Shown here: in pieces, positions 20,996 to 30,900 of the stretch
Numbering within the stretch: the stretch's first letter is position 1
Layout of the letters: each line of letters starts with the position of its first letter
Position numbers and translations under genes: made by a program
DNA from: Odontesthes bonariensis
Taxonomy: Eukaryota; Chordata; Actinopteri; Atheriniformes; Atherinopsidae
NCBI RefSeq assembly: GCF_027942865.1
Contig: NC_134525.1
Location: 23,311,657 to 23,375,656 of the forward strand
Reading direction: 5' to 3'
DNA: 64,000 bases
The notes under the pieces: model-generated
What the model saw: the letters and a program-made list of their open reading frames with translations, nothing else
Told to the model about the DNA's origin: nothing
The model's database searches: none

Positions 20996-21346
20996 TGTGA
21001 CACGTCTGTTTGCCACCGTGGGTTCACCCAACACACACGCAGAGCCCGTTGTCTGGTTTGCAATGACTTTTATTACTTTTATCTCCTGATCGAGGTTCTC
21101 AGCCCAACGGCAAGACGAACACCCGCTCTCCTGCTCTGCTCGTCTTTTGCTTCTCCGTTCTCTTGGCCCCGTCCTCGATCTCTCATCCCTCTCCTCTCCG
21201 CCTGGACCAGCACGCTACTGATAAAGGGGAGAATGATTAGCCGACGATGTACAGGTGTGCCAATCATCTCCCCTCCCACCGTCCTCCGAGCTCTTCCCAC
21301 CTCTCCACCTCTCCTCTGCACCTGATGCACCACGCCCCCCTCCACA
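20996..21346 (-). repeat. 5' LTR of the gypsy element
   Basis: 351 bp, apparently identical to the 3' LTR. On the minus strand it would carry the promoter. The next bases, GGGGC, are the right-hand target duplication. Confidence 0.95.
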
Positions 21347-22718
21347 GGGGCAGTGCCTCTGGACTGGCAGATTGGGGCGGTGGTCCCCCTCTTTAAAAAG
21401 GGGGACTGGAGGGTGTGTTCCAACTATAGGGGGATCACACTCCTCAGCCTCCCTGGTAAGGTCTATTCGGGGGTACTGGAGAGGAGGGTCCGACGGATAG
21501 TCGAATCTCGGATTCAGGAGGTGCAGTGTGGTTTTCGTCCTGGCCGTGGAACAGTGGACCAGCTCTATACCCTCCGCAGGATCCTGGAGGGTGCATGGGA
21601 GTTCGCCCAACCGGTCTACATGTGTTTTGTGGACTTGGAGAAGGCGTTCGACCGTGTCCCTGGGGACTCTTGTGGGGGCTGCTCCGGGAGTATGGAGTGC
21701 CGGACTCCTTGATACAGGCTGTTCGGTCCCTGTATGACCGGTGTCAGAGTTTGGTCCGCATTGCCGGCAGTAAGTTGGACATGTTTCCTGTGAGGGTTGG
21801 ACGTCAGGGCTGCCCTTTGTCACAGATTCTGTTCATAATTTTTATGGACAGAATTTCTAGGCGCAGCCAGGGCGTTGAGGGGGTCCGGTTTGGCGACCTC
21901 AGAATCGGGTCTCTGCTTTTTGCGGACGATTTGGTTCTGTTGGCGTCGTCAGGCCGTGACCTTCAGCTCTCACTGGAGCGGTTCGCAGCCGAGTGTGAAG
22001 CGGCTGGGATGAGAATCAGCACCTCCAAATCTGAGACCATGGTCCTCAGCCGGAAAAGGGTGGAATGCCCTCTCCGGGTTGGGAATGAGATCCTTCCCCA
22101 AGTGGAGGAGTTCAAGTATCTCAGGGTCTTGTTCACGAGTGAGGGACGAATGGAGCAGGAGATTGACAGACGGATCGGTGCGGCGTCTGCAGTGATGCGG
22201 GCTCTGCACCGGCCTTTGTGGTGAAAAAGGAGCTGAGCCAGAAGGCGAAGCTCTCGATTTACCGGTCAATCTATGTTCCTATCCTCATCTATGGTCACGA
22301 GCTGTGGGTAGTGACCGAAAGAACGAGATCGCGAATACAAGCGGCCGAAATGAGTTTCCTCCGCAGGGTGTCTGGGCTCTCCCTTAGAGATAGGGTGAGA
22401 AGCTCGGTCATCCGGGAGGGGCGCGGAGTAGAACCGCTGCTCCTCCGCATCGAGAGGAGTCAGATGGGGTGGCTCGGTTATCTAGTGAGAATGCCTCCTG
22501 GACGCCTCCCCGGTGAGGTGTTCCGGGCCCGTCCCACTGGGAGGAGGCCCCGGGGAAGACCCAGGACACGTTGGAGAGACTATGTTTCTCGGCTGGCCTG
22601 GGAACGCCTCGGGGTCCCCCCAGAAGAGCTGGAGGAAGTGGCCGGGGACAGGGACGTCTGGGTCTCTTTGCTCAAGCTGCTGCCCCCGCGACCCGATCCC
22701 CGGACCAGCGGAAGATGA
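21347..22718 (+). pseudogene. Rex3 reverse transcriptase (3' part)
   Basis: It resumes the RT right after the LTR insertion: PLDWQIGAVVPLFKKGDWR, CGFRPGRGTVDQLYTL, then CFVDLEKAFDRVP. It moves to another frame near 21,665 (a lost base in the GGG run), continues LLFADDLVLLAS (RT active site, about 21,917) and ends a frame at 22,224. It resumes once more in the frame ending at 22,718 with RPRGRPRTRWRDYVSRLAWE. At least two frameshifts lie here in addition to the G-run shift near 16,035, so the copy is dead. Confidence 0.9.
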
Positions 22719-23070
22719 TGGATGGATGGATGGATGGATGGATGGATGGATAAACTCCTAAAGGCTATAATTTTAGGTGAAAATGCTACCAAGTGCCCCT
22801 TCAATTTTTAATTCTGTTCTCAATCTGTAGAAAATGCTGTGAACACCTAATTATGCATGAAAAAAAAAATACCGTGATATACCATGAAAAAATACCGTGA
22901 TATGTATTTTTGGTCATACCGCCCAGGTAGGCTATTCGTGCCTCATGTCGTGCAGCATGCATCTGTGGTCTGTGCATGCTCGGTGCGCACGCACACATAT
23001 CGAACATTTGAACAACATTACATTAAACATGTGCGATCAGTGCAGCCGAGCTCAGCTGGCTGGAAGCGCT

Positions 23071-24370
23071 ATGGAGGACATTAAAAGAAAAATAGCTTCT
23101 GGAGAACTGAAAGTCGTGGAAAATGAGAGGGGGAAATCTAGCCTGATAAACCAGCCTAAATGGATTGGATGTCTAATTTAGTCTGGCACCGATCAATGGA
23201 TACAACGGAACATTGTTGATGAGCACAACCCGTTGTCTTTCAAACCGCGTCTGTGCCTATAGGCCAACGCTCTGACCAATCAGCGCAACTGACTGTGACG
23301 TAGTAAGCGCGACAGAAAGCTTTGGTGGGAGGGGACTCTTCCAAAACTGATGCCAAGCACAGATTCTATAATAGGACAGATACGCCACTCACGGTGCATT
23401 TCCGGTTTCCAACGAGGCGATTTTGGTTGCAGTTCCACCCTCTTTCCACGTGGGGCGCCCAATTTTGGAGACCAGAATGAATGGAGTCCTATGGAGCTAT
23501 ACGCCCTAGCGTGCCCTTATCTCAAGATATAATTTTTTCTCTAGTAATTCGAATGTTGTTTTCGAAAAAGGGTGTTTAGAAAATACCCATGGCTGAGTTT
23601 TAGATTTTTAGAGCCACTCATTTGCTTAAAAAAAGGATTTGAAGTGTATATGACGTCATACATAGCGGGTCGACCAGCTGTCATTAGCACAATGCTAGCG
23701 CGTTGTGGACAACAAGAAGCCAACCAGTAAGAAATCAAAGCGATATATGTACTCGTTCAGTAGATTTTTTACTTGAAACCCATGTTGAGCTCTCAGAAAC
23801 TACATTCAAATCTGAGCGCTCTTGAGGAGACTTAGGTGAAACTGACCATTTGTAGCATCTAGCTCCATAGGGCCCCATTCATTCTGGTCTCCACCGACGC
23901 TCCCAGTGGAATTCTGGTGGAACTGCAGCCAAAAAGCCGGTACAATGGGGCTCAATACAGAGTGGCAAGGCTGTTCGTTATAATGGCTGTGTGCCAAGGC
24001 TGAATCAAACGAGCACTGTTCCATTGCCGCCGCCATCTTTCTTGTTGTGCTTTCGCTTGTCTATGTTCGCTTCCACTGCCCAACGTCGCACTGCTCTGTC
24101 GTCACTCCCTCAAAACCCCGCACCAGAACCCTCTGGCCCGCCCGCGTTGATTCAAAACACATCTCTGCGTTGTGATTGGTTTAGTTGCCATCTGCCAGAT
24201 TCAGGGCAGTATTTTCAAAATGACAAGTGGATCGAGGCCAGACCCAACCGTAGGCAAAACATTTTGCCGTCCAGCAGTTGGCGCTGGTTTTCCAGGCTAG
24301 GGGAAATCCACTGTGTGGAAACGCTTTAAGCTATAGTGGATAATGGTGCGCTGTCACCAATGTGTATTTA
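23071..24370 (+). pseudogene. hAT transposase N-terminus (BED-finger start), split by another hAT element
   Basis: MEDIKRKIASGELKVVENER at 23,071 leads into GKS. The frame is then broken by a 1161-bp insertion and resumes after 24,308 as TVWKRFKL, giving the K-S-x-V-W-x-x-F motif that opens BED zinc fingers of hAT transposases. A stop follows shortly. GC-rich inverted words (gggctcgggtcgg type) around 24,390-24,530 look like the terminal region of a hAT element. Confidence 0.6.
23139..24299. mobile_element. hAT-type element, 1161 bp, with 8-9 bp target duplication
   Basis: It begins TAGCCTGATAAACCAGCC and ends GGTTTTCCAGGCTA, imperfect inverted repeats. The direct repeat GGGGAAATC lies on both sides (23,130-23,138 and 24,300-24,308), fitting the 8-bp duplication of hAT elements plus a chance base. 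No transposase frame was seen inside. Its removal joins the two halves of the BED-finger frame. Confidence 0.8.
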
Positions 24371-25168
24371 CTGATTAGGGTGCGCCGTCTTGCGTTGGTC
24401 ACTGGTCTCGGGCTTCCGGCGGGCTCGGACACAAATATTTTAATTAATCTCGGGCTCGGGTCGGATTTGAGAACTTTTCTGTCGGTTGAGGGCCGGGCTC
24501 GGACAGAAAAATCCGGCCCGAACCAGGCTCTAATGTGCATGCATACTGTTTTGGGTTGTTAGAATATATAATTATTACTGTGTAATGTCGTAATAATTAG
24601 GGGCTGGAATGTTACGGGCAGATTTGAGTTTGGGACTGATTGACATGCTTGGGTGGTGACGTGGGTAGATTGGGTCACGTGATTAATTTTGTATTTCACC
24701 TGGGCGCTGGGGAGATGGAAGGTTCAATCACTAGTATGAGAGTGGGTGACTGGGGAGGCCTACTTTTTGCTGACCGCTTGCTTGGGCTACGCTACATCTT
24801 AAGCTATACAGTCCCTGACAAAAGTCTTGTTGCTTAGGTACACGTTGACCTTAAGTGCCCCTCAAATATATGTCTAATCAATTTTTTTTTTACAAAAAAT
24901 GGCTAATTTCAATCCCAACAGCTTTTGAAATAATGTTTTGGAGCCAAATGAAACTGCTGAAAAGTATTCTAACGTTTACAGCTTGGTAAAGCCCACTGAG
25001 TCAGTTTTTGCAAAGACAAAAGTCTTGTCACCTTGTCATATGATGTCCCCAATCCTAGATTACAGCCACACCTGTGATCAATAATTGATCAATCAATTAG
25101 TGGGTGTGTATAAAAAGAACCCCAGCACACCAGACCTTCACATCAACTGCAACTTGACCTCTGACAAC

Positions 25169-25327
25169 ATGCCTAAGATTCACCCTGAGACCAAAGCGTT
25201 GATTATCAAGAGCCTGAAGACCAGATCCACTGCTGAGGTGGCTGACACCTTCAATGTGTCTCAGCGTCAAGTACAAAGAATAAGAAAAAGATTTGGAAAG
25301 ACTGGAGATGTTTTTGATAAGTTTTGA
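25169..25327 (+). pseudogene. Tc1 transposase, N-terminal helix-turn-helix part
   Basis: MPKIHPETKALIIKSLKTRS starts the DNA-binding domain: TAEVADTFNVSQRQVQRIRK is a typical paired-type helix-turn-helix. It breaks after about 52 residues at the nested element. The first catalytic aspartate region is missing. Confidence 0.85.
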
Positions 25328-25711
25328 ATTTTAGCCGAATGAATAAATAGGCAGCAGGTCTGTGGGCTGTCTGTGGCAGTAGCACGACGAGGACGTCAGT
25401 AACACCCACTTTACGACAAAAAAATCAAAATTACAGTAACCCGGATTTTTTTTTTAAGTAAGCGACGCACCTCCACGTTATCAGTGCTAGTGTACAGTAA
25501 TTAATAAATTATAAACAGCATAGTTTGTGCCTGTATAAACTTGCCCATAGGAAACCGTTTCATGGCCGAATATCTCAAGAGAGCAGCCAGACGCCTCTCG
25601 AATATCTTCGGAACAGCTCCAAATGTTCAACAACAAGCAGGGGTGAGTAGAACATCATGTTATAATGTGAAATCAAGGGCCCAATGTCAAAAAACCGGTC
25701 TTATCCTTTAA
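25324..25711. mobile_element. TTAA element, partial (copy C), inside the Tc1
   Basis: It matches the centre and right arm of the 655-bp element at 9257-9911, ending CTTATCCT before TTAA (25,712-25,715 region). The whole left arm of about 270 bp is absent, together with part of the host transposase, so a deletion removed the left arm and flanking target sequence in one event or after insertion. Confidence 0.85.
25562..25642 (+). other. Outward-reading ATG + open frame + splice donor (copy C)
   Basis: The third copy of the 81-base block, ATG at 25,562 and GTGAGT at 25,643. One change relative to copy B turns a D codon into V (PNVQQQAG); the frame and donor are kept. Confidence 0.5.
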
Positions 25712-25712
25712 G

Positions 25713-26165
25713 TTTGGTGGCGGAAAAATCATGGTCTGGGGTTACATCCAGTATGGGGGTGTGCGAGAGATTTGCAGGGTGGAAGGTAACATCAATAGCC
25801 TAAAATATCAAGAAGTACTAGCTACCTCTTACATTCCCAACCATAAAAGAGGTCAAATTTTGCAGCAGGATGGTGCTCCATCGCATACTTCCATCTCTAC
25901 ATCAAAGTTCCTCAAGTTGAAGAAGATCAAGGTGCTCCAAGACTGGCCAGCCCAGTCACCAGACATGAACATTATTGAGCATGTCTGGGGTAGAATGAAA
26001 GAAGAAGCATGGAAGACCAAACCAAAGAATCTTGATGAACTCTGGGAGGCATGTAAGACTGCATTCTTTGCTATTCCTGATGACTTCATCATTAAATTGT
26101 ATGAATCCTTGTCGAACCGCATGGACGCAGTCCTTCAAGCTCATGGAAGTCATACAAGATATTGA
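25713..26165 (+). pseudogene. Tc1 transposase, C-terminal catalytic part
   Basis: The frame opens with FGGGKIMVWGYIQYGG and carries QQDGAPSHTS (second catalytic Asp) and DMNIIEHVWGRMKEE (catalytic Glu of the DDE triad). It runs intact to the stop ending at 26,165. The first Asp segment and the linker are lost with the nested insertion, so the enzyme cannot work. Confidence 0.88.
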
Positions 26166-26739
26166 ATATGGATCTCACAGCACCACTACTTAATTCACTG
26201 ATGTTATGCAACATATTTTTGTATTTGAAGTAAATTATTTGTTTAATTTTCACATTACTATCTGTAGGCGACAAAACTTTTGTCTTGTCAAAATCTGACC
26301 TTTCTGTGTTCATTAAATGATCAATCTTTCTTCAGTGAAGTAAATTTATTTTAGTATATTAAACATTATTTGGGAGGGTTTTAGCTTTCAAATGAGCCAT
26401 TTCTAAAACCAATGGATTAATTAAAAGTCAGGTTATAAGCTGTTGTTTCTACAAAAAGGCAAGACTTTTTTCAGGGACTGTAGTTTGCACAGCACTTTGG
26501 CACTTTATGCACGTTTTGCACACCTGGCTTTAATTGCTATATGGATTTTAACAATTTTATTGATGGAATACTGTAACGTTTAACCTTTGAAGCAAGACAA
26601 GTGAATAAATAAGTAAACGGAAACGTGGATCTTCTGGAAGCTTATTTGCACAACCAGCGCGTCGGGCACTACTTCCCCAGTTCAGCTGCTCGGCGACTAA
26701 GGCATTTGTTTGCTTAGCCGCCACTTCAGGGATGTTGAT

Positions 26740-27330
26740 ATGAAAGACTGCTGACAGTCAATTGACAATATCTTTCCAGAACTTTTTAATCTTTGGACAT
26801 TCCCATAAACAGTGAAGAAGGGTTCCTTTGTTATTTAGACTTTTAGTACAAGTATCTGGAATGTTGTCGGACATATGATGAAGTTTAACAGGAGTTATAT
26901 AGATCCGCCTTAACCATTTATATTGGAGGAGCTTAAACCTTGTGTTTATTGTTTGTGTTTGTGCCTTTAAACAAGCCTCATTCCAATCTTTTTCAGTTAT
27001 ATCTTCTTGTATGTCATCCCTCCAGGCCTTTAACCTATCCATTGCTGAATCCTTAGAGACAGCTATTAGTAAATTATAATAAATAGAGAGTTGGCCTTTC
27101 CTTGCCATACATCCAAGGGAGACCTCCTCTACTTTTGACAATGGTGCGACATGTATATATTGTCTGGATCTGGATGACATGAAGTTTTTTAGTTGTCGAT
27201 ATTTAAAGAAATGCTTTAGAGGAATTTGATACTTCTCACATAACTGACTAAAGGTAAGCAACACTCCATCCATATACAAATGTTTCACTGTCTGGATGCC
27301 CTTTGCATTCCATAATTTAGTAAATTAGAG
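26740..27330 (-). mobile_element. L1-type LINE ORF2 C-terminal fragment
   Basis: The minus-strand frame 27,288-26,758 encodes MKHLYMDGVLLTFSQL, TQTINTRFKLLQYKWLRRIY and GTLLHCLWECPKIKKFW. This is the cysteine-containing tail (H-C-x-W-x-C-P) of fish L1-like ORF2 proteins. Open for 176 codons; upstream RT is absent, a 5'-truncated copy. Confidence 0.75.
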
Positions 27331-27720
27331 AGATTACAGGAGACTCTCTGTGCTGCGTGCCACATTAAAATTGTGTTTTTCAGGTAGGGATTTTTTTGTA
27401 TTTTTTTTTTTTTTTTTTGTGTTTTGACATCTGAAAAGTACAGATAACTATGAAAGGGTTAGAAAAAAAAGTAGTGTGCAGCTTCATGTTGAATATATTT
27501 TACATTCATGCAGGCTGCTTGTGTGACCAGTAACACCTACAAAATGCACCTGATCAAGTCATGATGGTTTCGTAATAGTGAGTAAATACTACTGACAGAT
27601 TTTTGGGTAAACTAAATAGAGTAGTTTTACATGTCACTGAATCTTCTGACTTCTTAAAAAAAGGGGCAAAATTGAGAGTATACCCACTTCTCCAGGGACC
27701 ACTACACCACTGCTTACGTC
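27331..27720. other. Stretch upstream of serpin copy 1, no gene seen
   Basis: Contains a T-run near 27,401-27,418. It has no counterpart upstream of serpin copy 2: homology between the copies begins abruptly at 27,721 / 37,494, inside the first intron of copy 2. No TATA box matching that of copy 2 was found. Confidence 0.5.
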
Positions 27721-27930
27721 GTAAGCTATGTCTCAGTTACACTGAGGTGTACCATGCAAAGTTTGCTACAGGTCTACATCAGTCTACAAATTGTTACAGT
27801 TTTGTTGTATGTGAGCTGCAGATACTCCTGGCTGATCTGTGGAATGGTCATTTTAGCATCTTTTCAGTGGAGTTTGATCCATCAAGTGATTGTGATTAAT
27901 GCTCTGTCCTTATTCGTTTCCACAGGCACA

Positions 27931-30900
27931 ATGGCATCACCTACCCCTCTGTCCAAGGCCAACACCAGCTTCTCTCTGGCTTTGCTCAAAACGCTGGGGG
28001 ATAATGACAAGTCCGCAAACATCTTCTACTCCCCGTTCAGCATCTCCTCAGCCCTGGCTATGGTGATGCTGGGGGCCAGAGCCAACACGGCCACACAGAT
28101 GTCAGAGGTACAGTTTAACGTCATTTAAACGCCAACCGTCCATCTTTAAACGTGGTGTACGTTCTGTTTGATTTGTTTTGAATCTCTAACATTTATAGTA
28201 AATGGTTTTAAGGAGCATCTTATGTCCCATGTGACTGGTCACAGAGGTGACTACATTTCCACAAGACGCTATCACGCAAAGACGAACAGGAAAGCTCCAT
28301 GAAGAAGACCGCGTTGAATTTGATAGGAGTGAAAGTTCACGAGCGTTGCACGGTGGTGTGGTGGTTAGCACTGTCACCTCACAGCTAGAGGGTTCCAGGC
28401 ATTGACGTAGCCAGGAAAAAGACATTGGGTGTGCACCAGCAAATACTGGGTGTACCAAATTTATTTTCAACAGAGGGTTACATCTCCACAAACATTCAAA
28501 AGAATGCATCTCTCGAATACAACATTAAAGGGATAGTTCGGGATATTTGACATGGATCTGTATGGCATCACCATAACCAGTGTCGTGCATTCAAACTGAC
28601 TTACCCCCGACAGTGTCCTGTGAGCCGAGTTTTTGTCCAGTGTTGGTCAAGGCGAAAGTAGTCCGGCTTGTTTGCTGGGGTCAAGAAATTAGCGCGTTTT
28701 TCTTCCCAAAACAGTACGTGTGCTAAAGAGTGATTTATTTCATCACAAAAACCGAAGCCGGCAAAAGTCACTCCTCGTTATCACTTGGGCCCTATACTGT
28801 CTCTCATTGTGTATCAGTGCGCACGTCATTCTGACCGCGAGCTGTGCGCACGAGTTCACTTTGTTTACTGCTCGGGAAGATGTCTGACAACGAGAGCGAC
28901 GAGGAACATATTGACTTCCGTTCAGAGCCAAGGGGGTATCTTTATGAACCCGTTTATACTGAGGAGGAAGTTTGCCAAATGGACTTAGATCGGGCAGAAA
29001 GAGAGAGGGTGGACAGAGAAGTGATGGAAACAGAAGCTGGAGCCAGTGCTGGAGCTGCGATACCCAGGGTGGCCGACAAATCCTGGTGCACTTGTTTGAA
29101 GTGCGAAGTAATGCAGACAGAGGTGGAATGTTACTGCTGCCACGAGTGGGATTTAGTTATGCCCCAGATACAAAACCTTTCCATAGATGAGGATGTCGGC
29201 GGCCGCGGGACAGCTGCTGCCTGCATCACAAATAAGGGTGACTTCCCTGCACTCCTGAATGCACGCGTCTTGAGAACTTTTTTCCATGTTCCCAAGATCA
29301 ACTGGAGGAGGCGTCCCAGACCAGCTGGACCCGATGGCCAGTTGTCTGCAGAGTAAGTGTTGAGCACTGCCAAAGAACAGAAAGACTCGTGCGCACAGCT
29401 CGCGGTCAGAATGACGTGCGCACTGATACACAATGAGACAGTATAGGGCCCAAGTGATAACGAGGAGTGACTTTTGCCGGCTTCGGTTTTTGTGATGAAA
29501 TAAATCACTCTTTAGCACACGTACTGTTTTGGGAAGAAAAACGCGCTAATTTCTTGACCCCAGCAAACAAGCCGGACTACTTTCGCCTTGACCAACACTG
29601 GACAAAAACTCGGCTCACAGGACACTGTCGGGGGTAAGTCAGTTTGAATGCACGACACTGGTTATGGTGATGCCATACAGATCCATGTCAAATATCCCGA
29701 ACTATCCCTTTAACACAAAACATATCCACACGTTGTGCGCATTCTCATCACAAACAGGCAACAGTAGTTCACAGCAGGTCTAAACATTCACACGTGACGT
29801 GCGCTCAAATAAATCAATAACAAAGTAATGCAAAAATCACACAGACATTGCGTGCCCAATGAGATGAACATAGTATATAGTGAAATATAACGCACTCATG
29901 CACTCTCACAGAGCATAACGTATCCACATTACGCATGATCAACAAAGCTATTTAACCACCTAAACACAACTGTTGGGCTTAGCAGCAGAGTAAAGGACAC
30001 AACGATACTCAACGAAGTGGATTTGGAGGCAATTTGTTGAAAATCCAAACATTGTGCTATGTTGTTCTATGCAGTATGGCAGTTCTATTTGAATACCCAC
30101 ATTTTAGAGGCCTTACCATTCATAATTTTCCCATCATGACGAACTAATACAAATGGAGTAACGTACAAGTAAATAAATCTGCGTTTAAATGTAAACCTAT
30201 TTCAGGTCATCGAGCATGACTGATATACTATTTGTAGTTCTTTACGGCTCTTTATTTTGTCCACAGTGCCTGAAGACACAGGATTGTCAGGATGAGATCC
30301 ACACCAGCTTCGCCCAGCTGCTGAGCGAGCTCAACAAGTCGGACGCTCCGTATGCTTTGAGTGTCGCCAACAGATTGTACGGAGAGCAGTCTTACCAGTT
30401 TATTGAGGTGTGTGTGTGTTCTTTTTCACTATGTGTTTCTGGAGTTTCTCGAGCGGGTGTGGTTGTTTATGAATAAATGAGAGGCGCTCAGAGGGATGAT
30501 AAAGCTCTGTGAGATATAATTATAATGAGGGACAAGTAGTGAATGACAAAATACAGTTCCGGCTGTGACGAGGTTTTGCTTGGGCAACCAATTTCTGTAA
30601 ATGTTTTGTTTACTGGTTTCAGGATTTCCTAGGAAAGACCAAAAAGCACTATGATGCTGAGCTGGAGTCTGTGGACTTCGTCAAGAGCTCCGAAGCAGTT
30701 AGGGTTAACATCAACAGCTGGGTGGAGACGCGGACACAAGGTGGATGCCACACACAAGCTTATAGACTAACTCATCAGTTTCTCATTGAGGCTGAAAAAT
30801 GTCACCATTAAATAAAAAGCAGGAAATGCACGACTGCTTCAGTTTTCCTGCATGTCTCCATTAGTTTTGCATGTGAATTCGCTTCATGTTTATATCAATG

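Larger units (their letters stand above)
16364..21346 (-). mobile_element. Ty3/gypsy LTR retrotransposon, Gmr1-type domain order, complete
   Basis: Two 351-bp LTRs (16,364-16,714 and 20,996-21,346) appear identical by eye, each TG...CA. The 5-bp GGGGC flanks them (16,359-16,363 and 21,347-21,351). The element is transcribed on the minus strand. A primer-binding site TGGCGCCCAACTGA starts one base inside the 5' LTR (plus-strand 20,981-20,994). One uninterrupted 1404-codon frame fills the interior. Identical LTRs, a clean duplication and an intact frame argue for a recent insertion into the Rex3. Confidence 0.96.
14384..22750 (+). mobile_element. Rex3 (RTE-clade) non-LTR retrotransposon, near full length, split by gypsy element
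   Basis: The 8-bp TAAACTCC flanks it (14,376-14,383 and 22,751-22,758). It contains a 5' leader, an apurinic-type endonuclease domain, reverse transcriptase and a terminal (GATG)n tail (about 22,717-22,750), the signature tail of Rex3. The text cagggctgccctttgtcac at about 21,806 is a conserved Rex3 RT word. A 4,983-bp LTR element (16,364-21,346) interrupts the RT region. Without that insert and one copy of its 5-bp duplication the Rex3 is about 3.4 kb. Confidence 0.92.
12571..22930. mobile_element. hAT-like non-autonomous shell, split by Rex3
   Basis: The left end near 12,571 reads GTGCTGGGCGGTATACCGG. The right side near 22,900-22,925 carries the inverted core ATACCGCCCAG. The interior next to the right end has the ataccgtgatata words typical of hAT elements with this terminus. 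Only about 2 kb (12,571-14,383 and 22,751-22,925) belongs to the shell itself; the rest is the Rex3 with its nested LTR element. No clean 8-bp target duplication was seen, so the exact edges are uncertain. Confidence 0.5.
24809..26480 (+). mobile_element. Tc1/mariner element with nested TTAA element
   Basis: It begins CAGTCCCTGACAAAAGTCTTG at 24,809 after TA and ends with the near complement (caagacttttttcagggactg) at 26,480 before TA. The interior holds a transposase broken by a TTAA-type element at about 25,324-25,711. The second half of the transposase is intact to its stop at 26,165. Confidence 0.92.

Noticed and set aside
19913..21089. Long plus-strand open frames (245 and 327 codons) across the gypsy element
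   Set aside because: They lie antisense to the intact 1404-codon polyprotein in GC-rich DNA and show no domains; shadows of the real frame.
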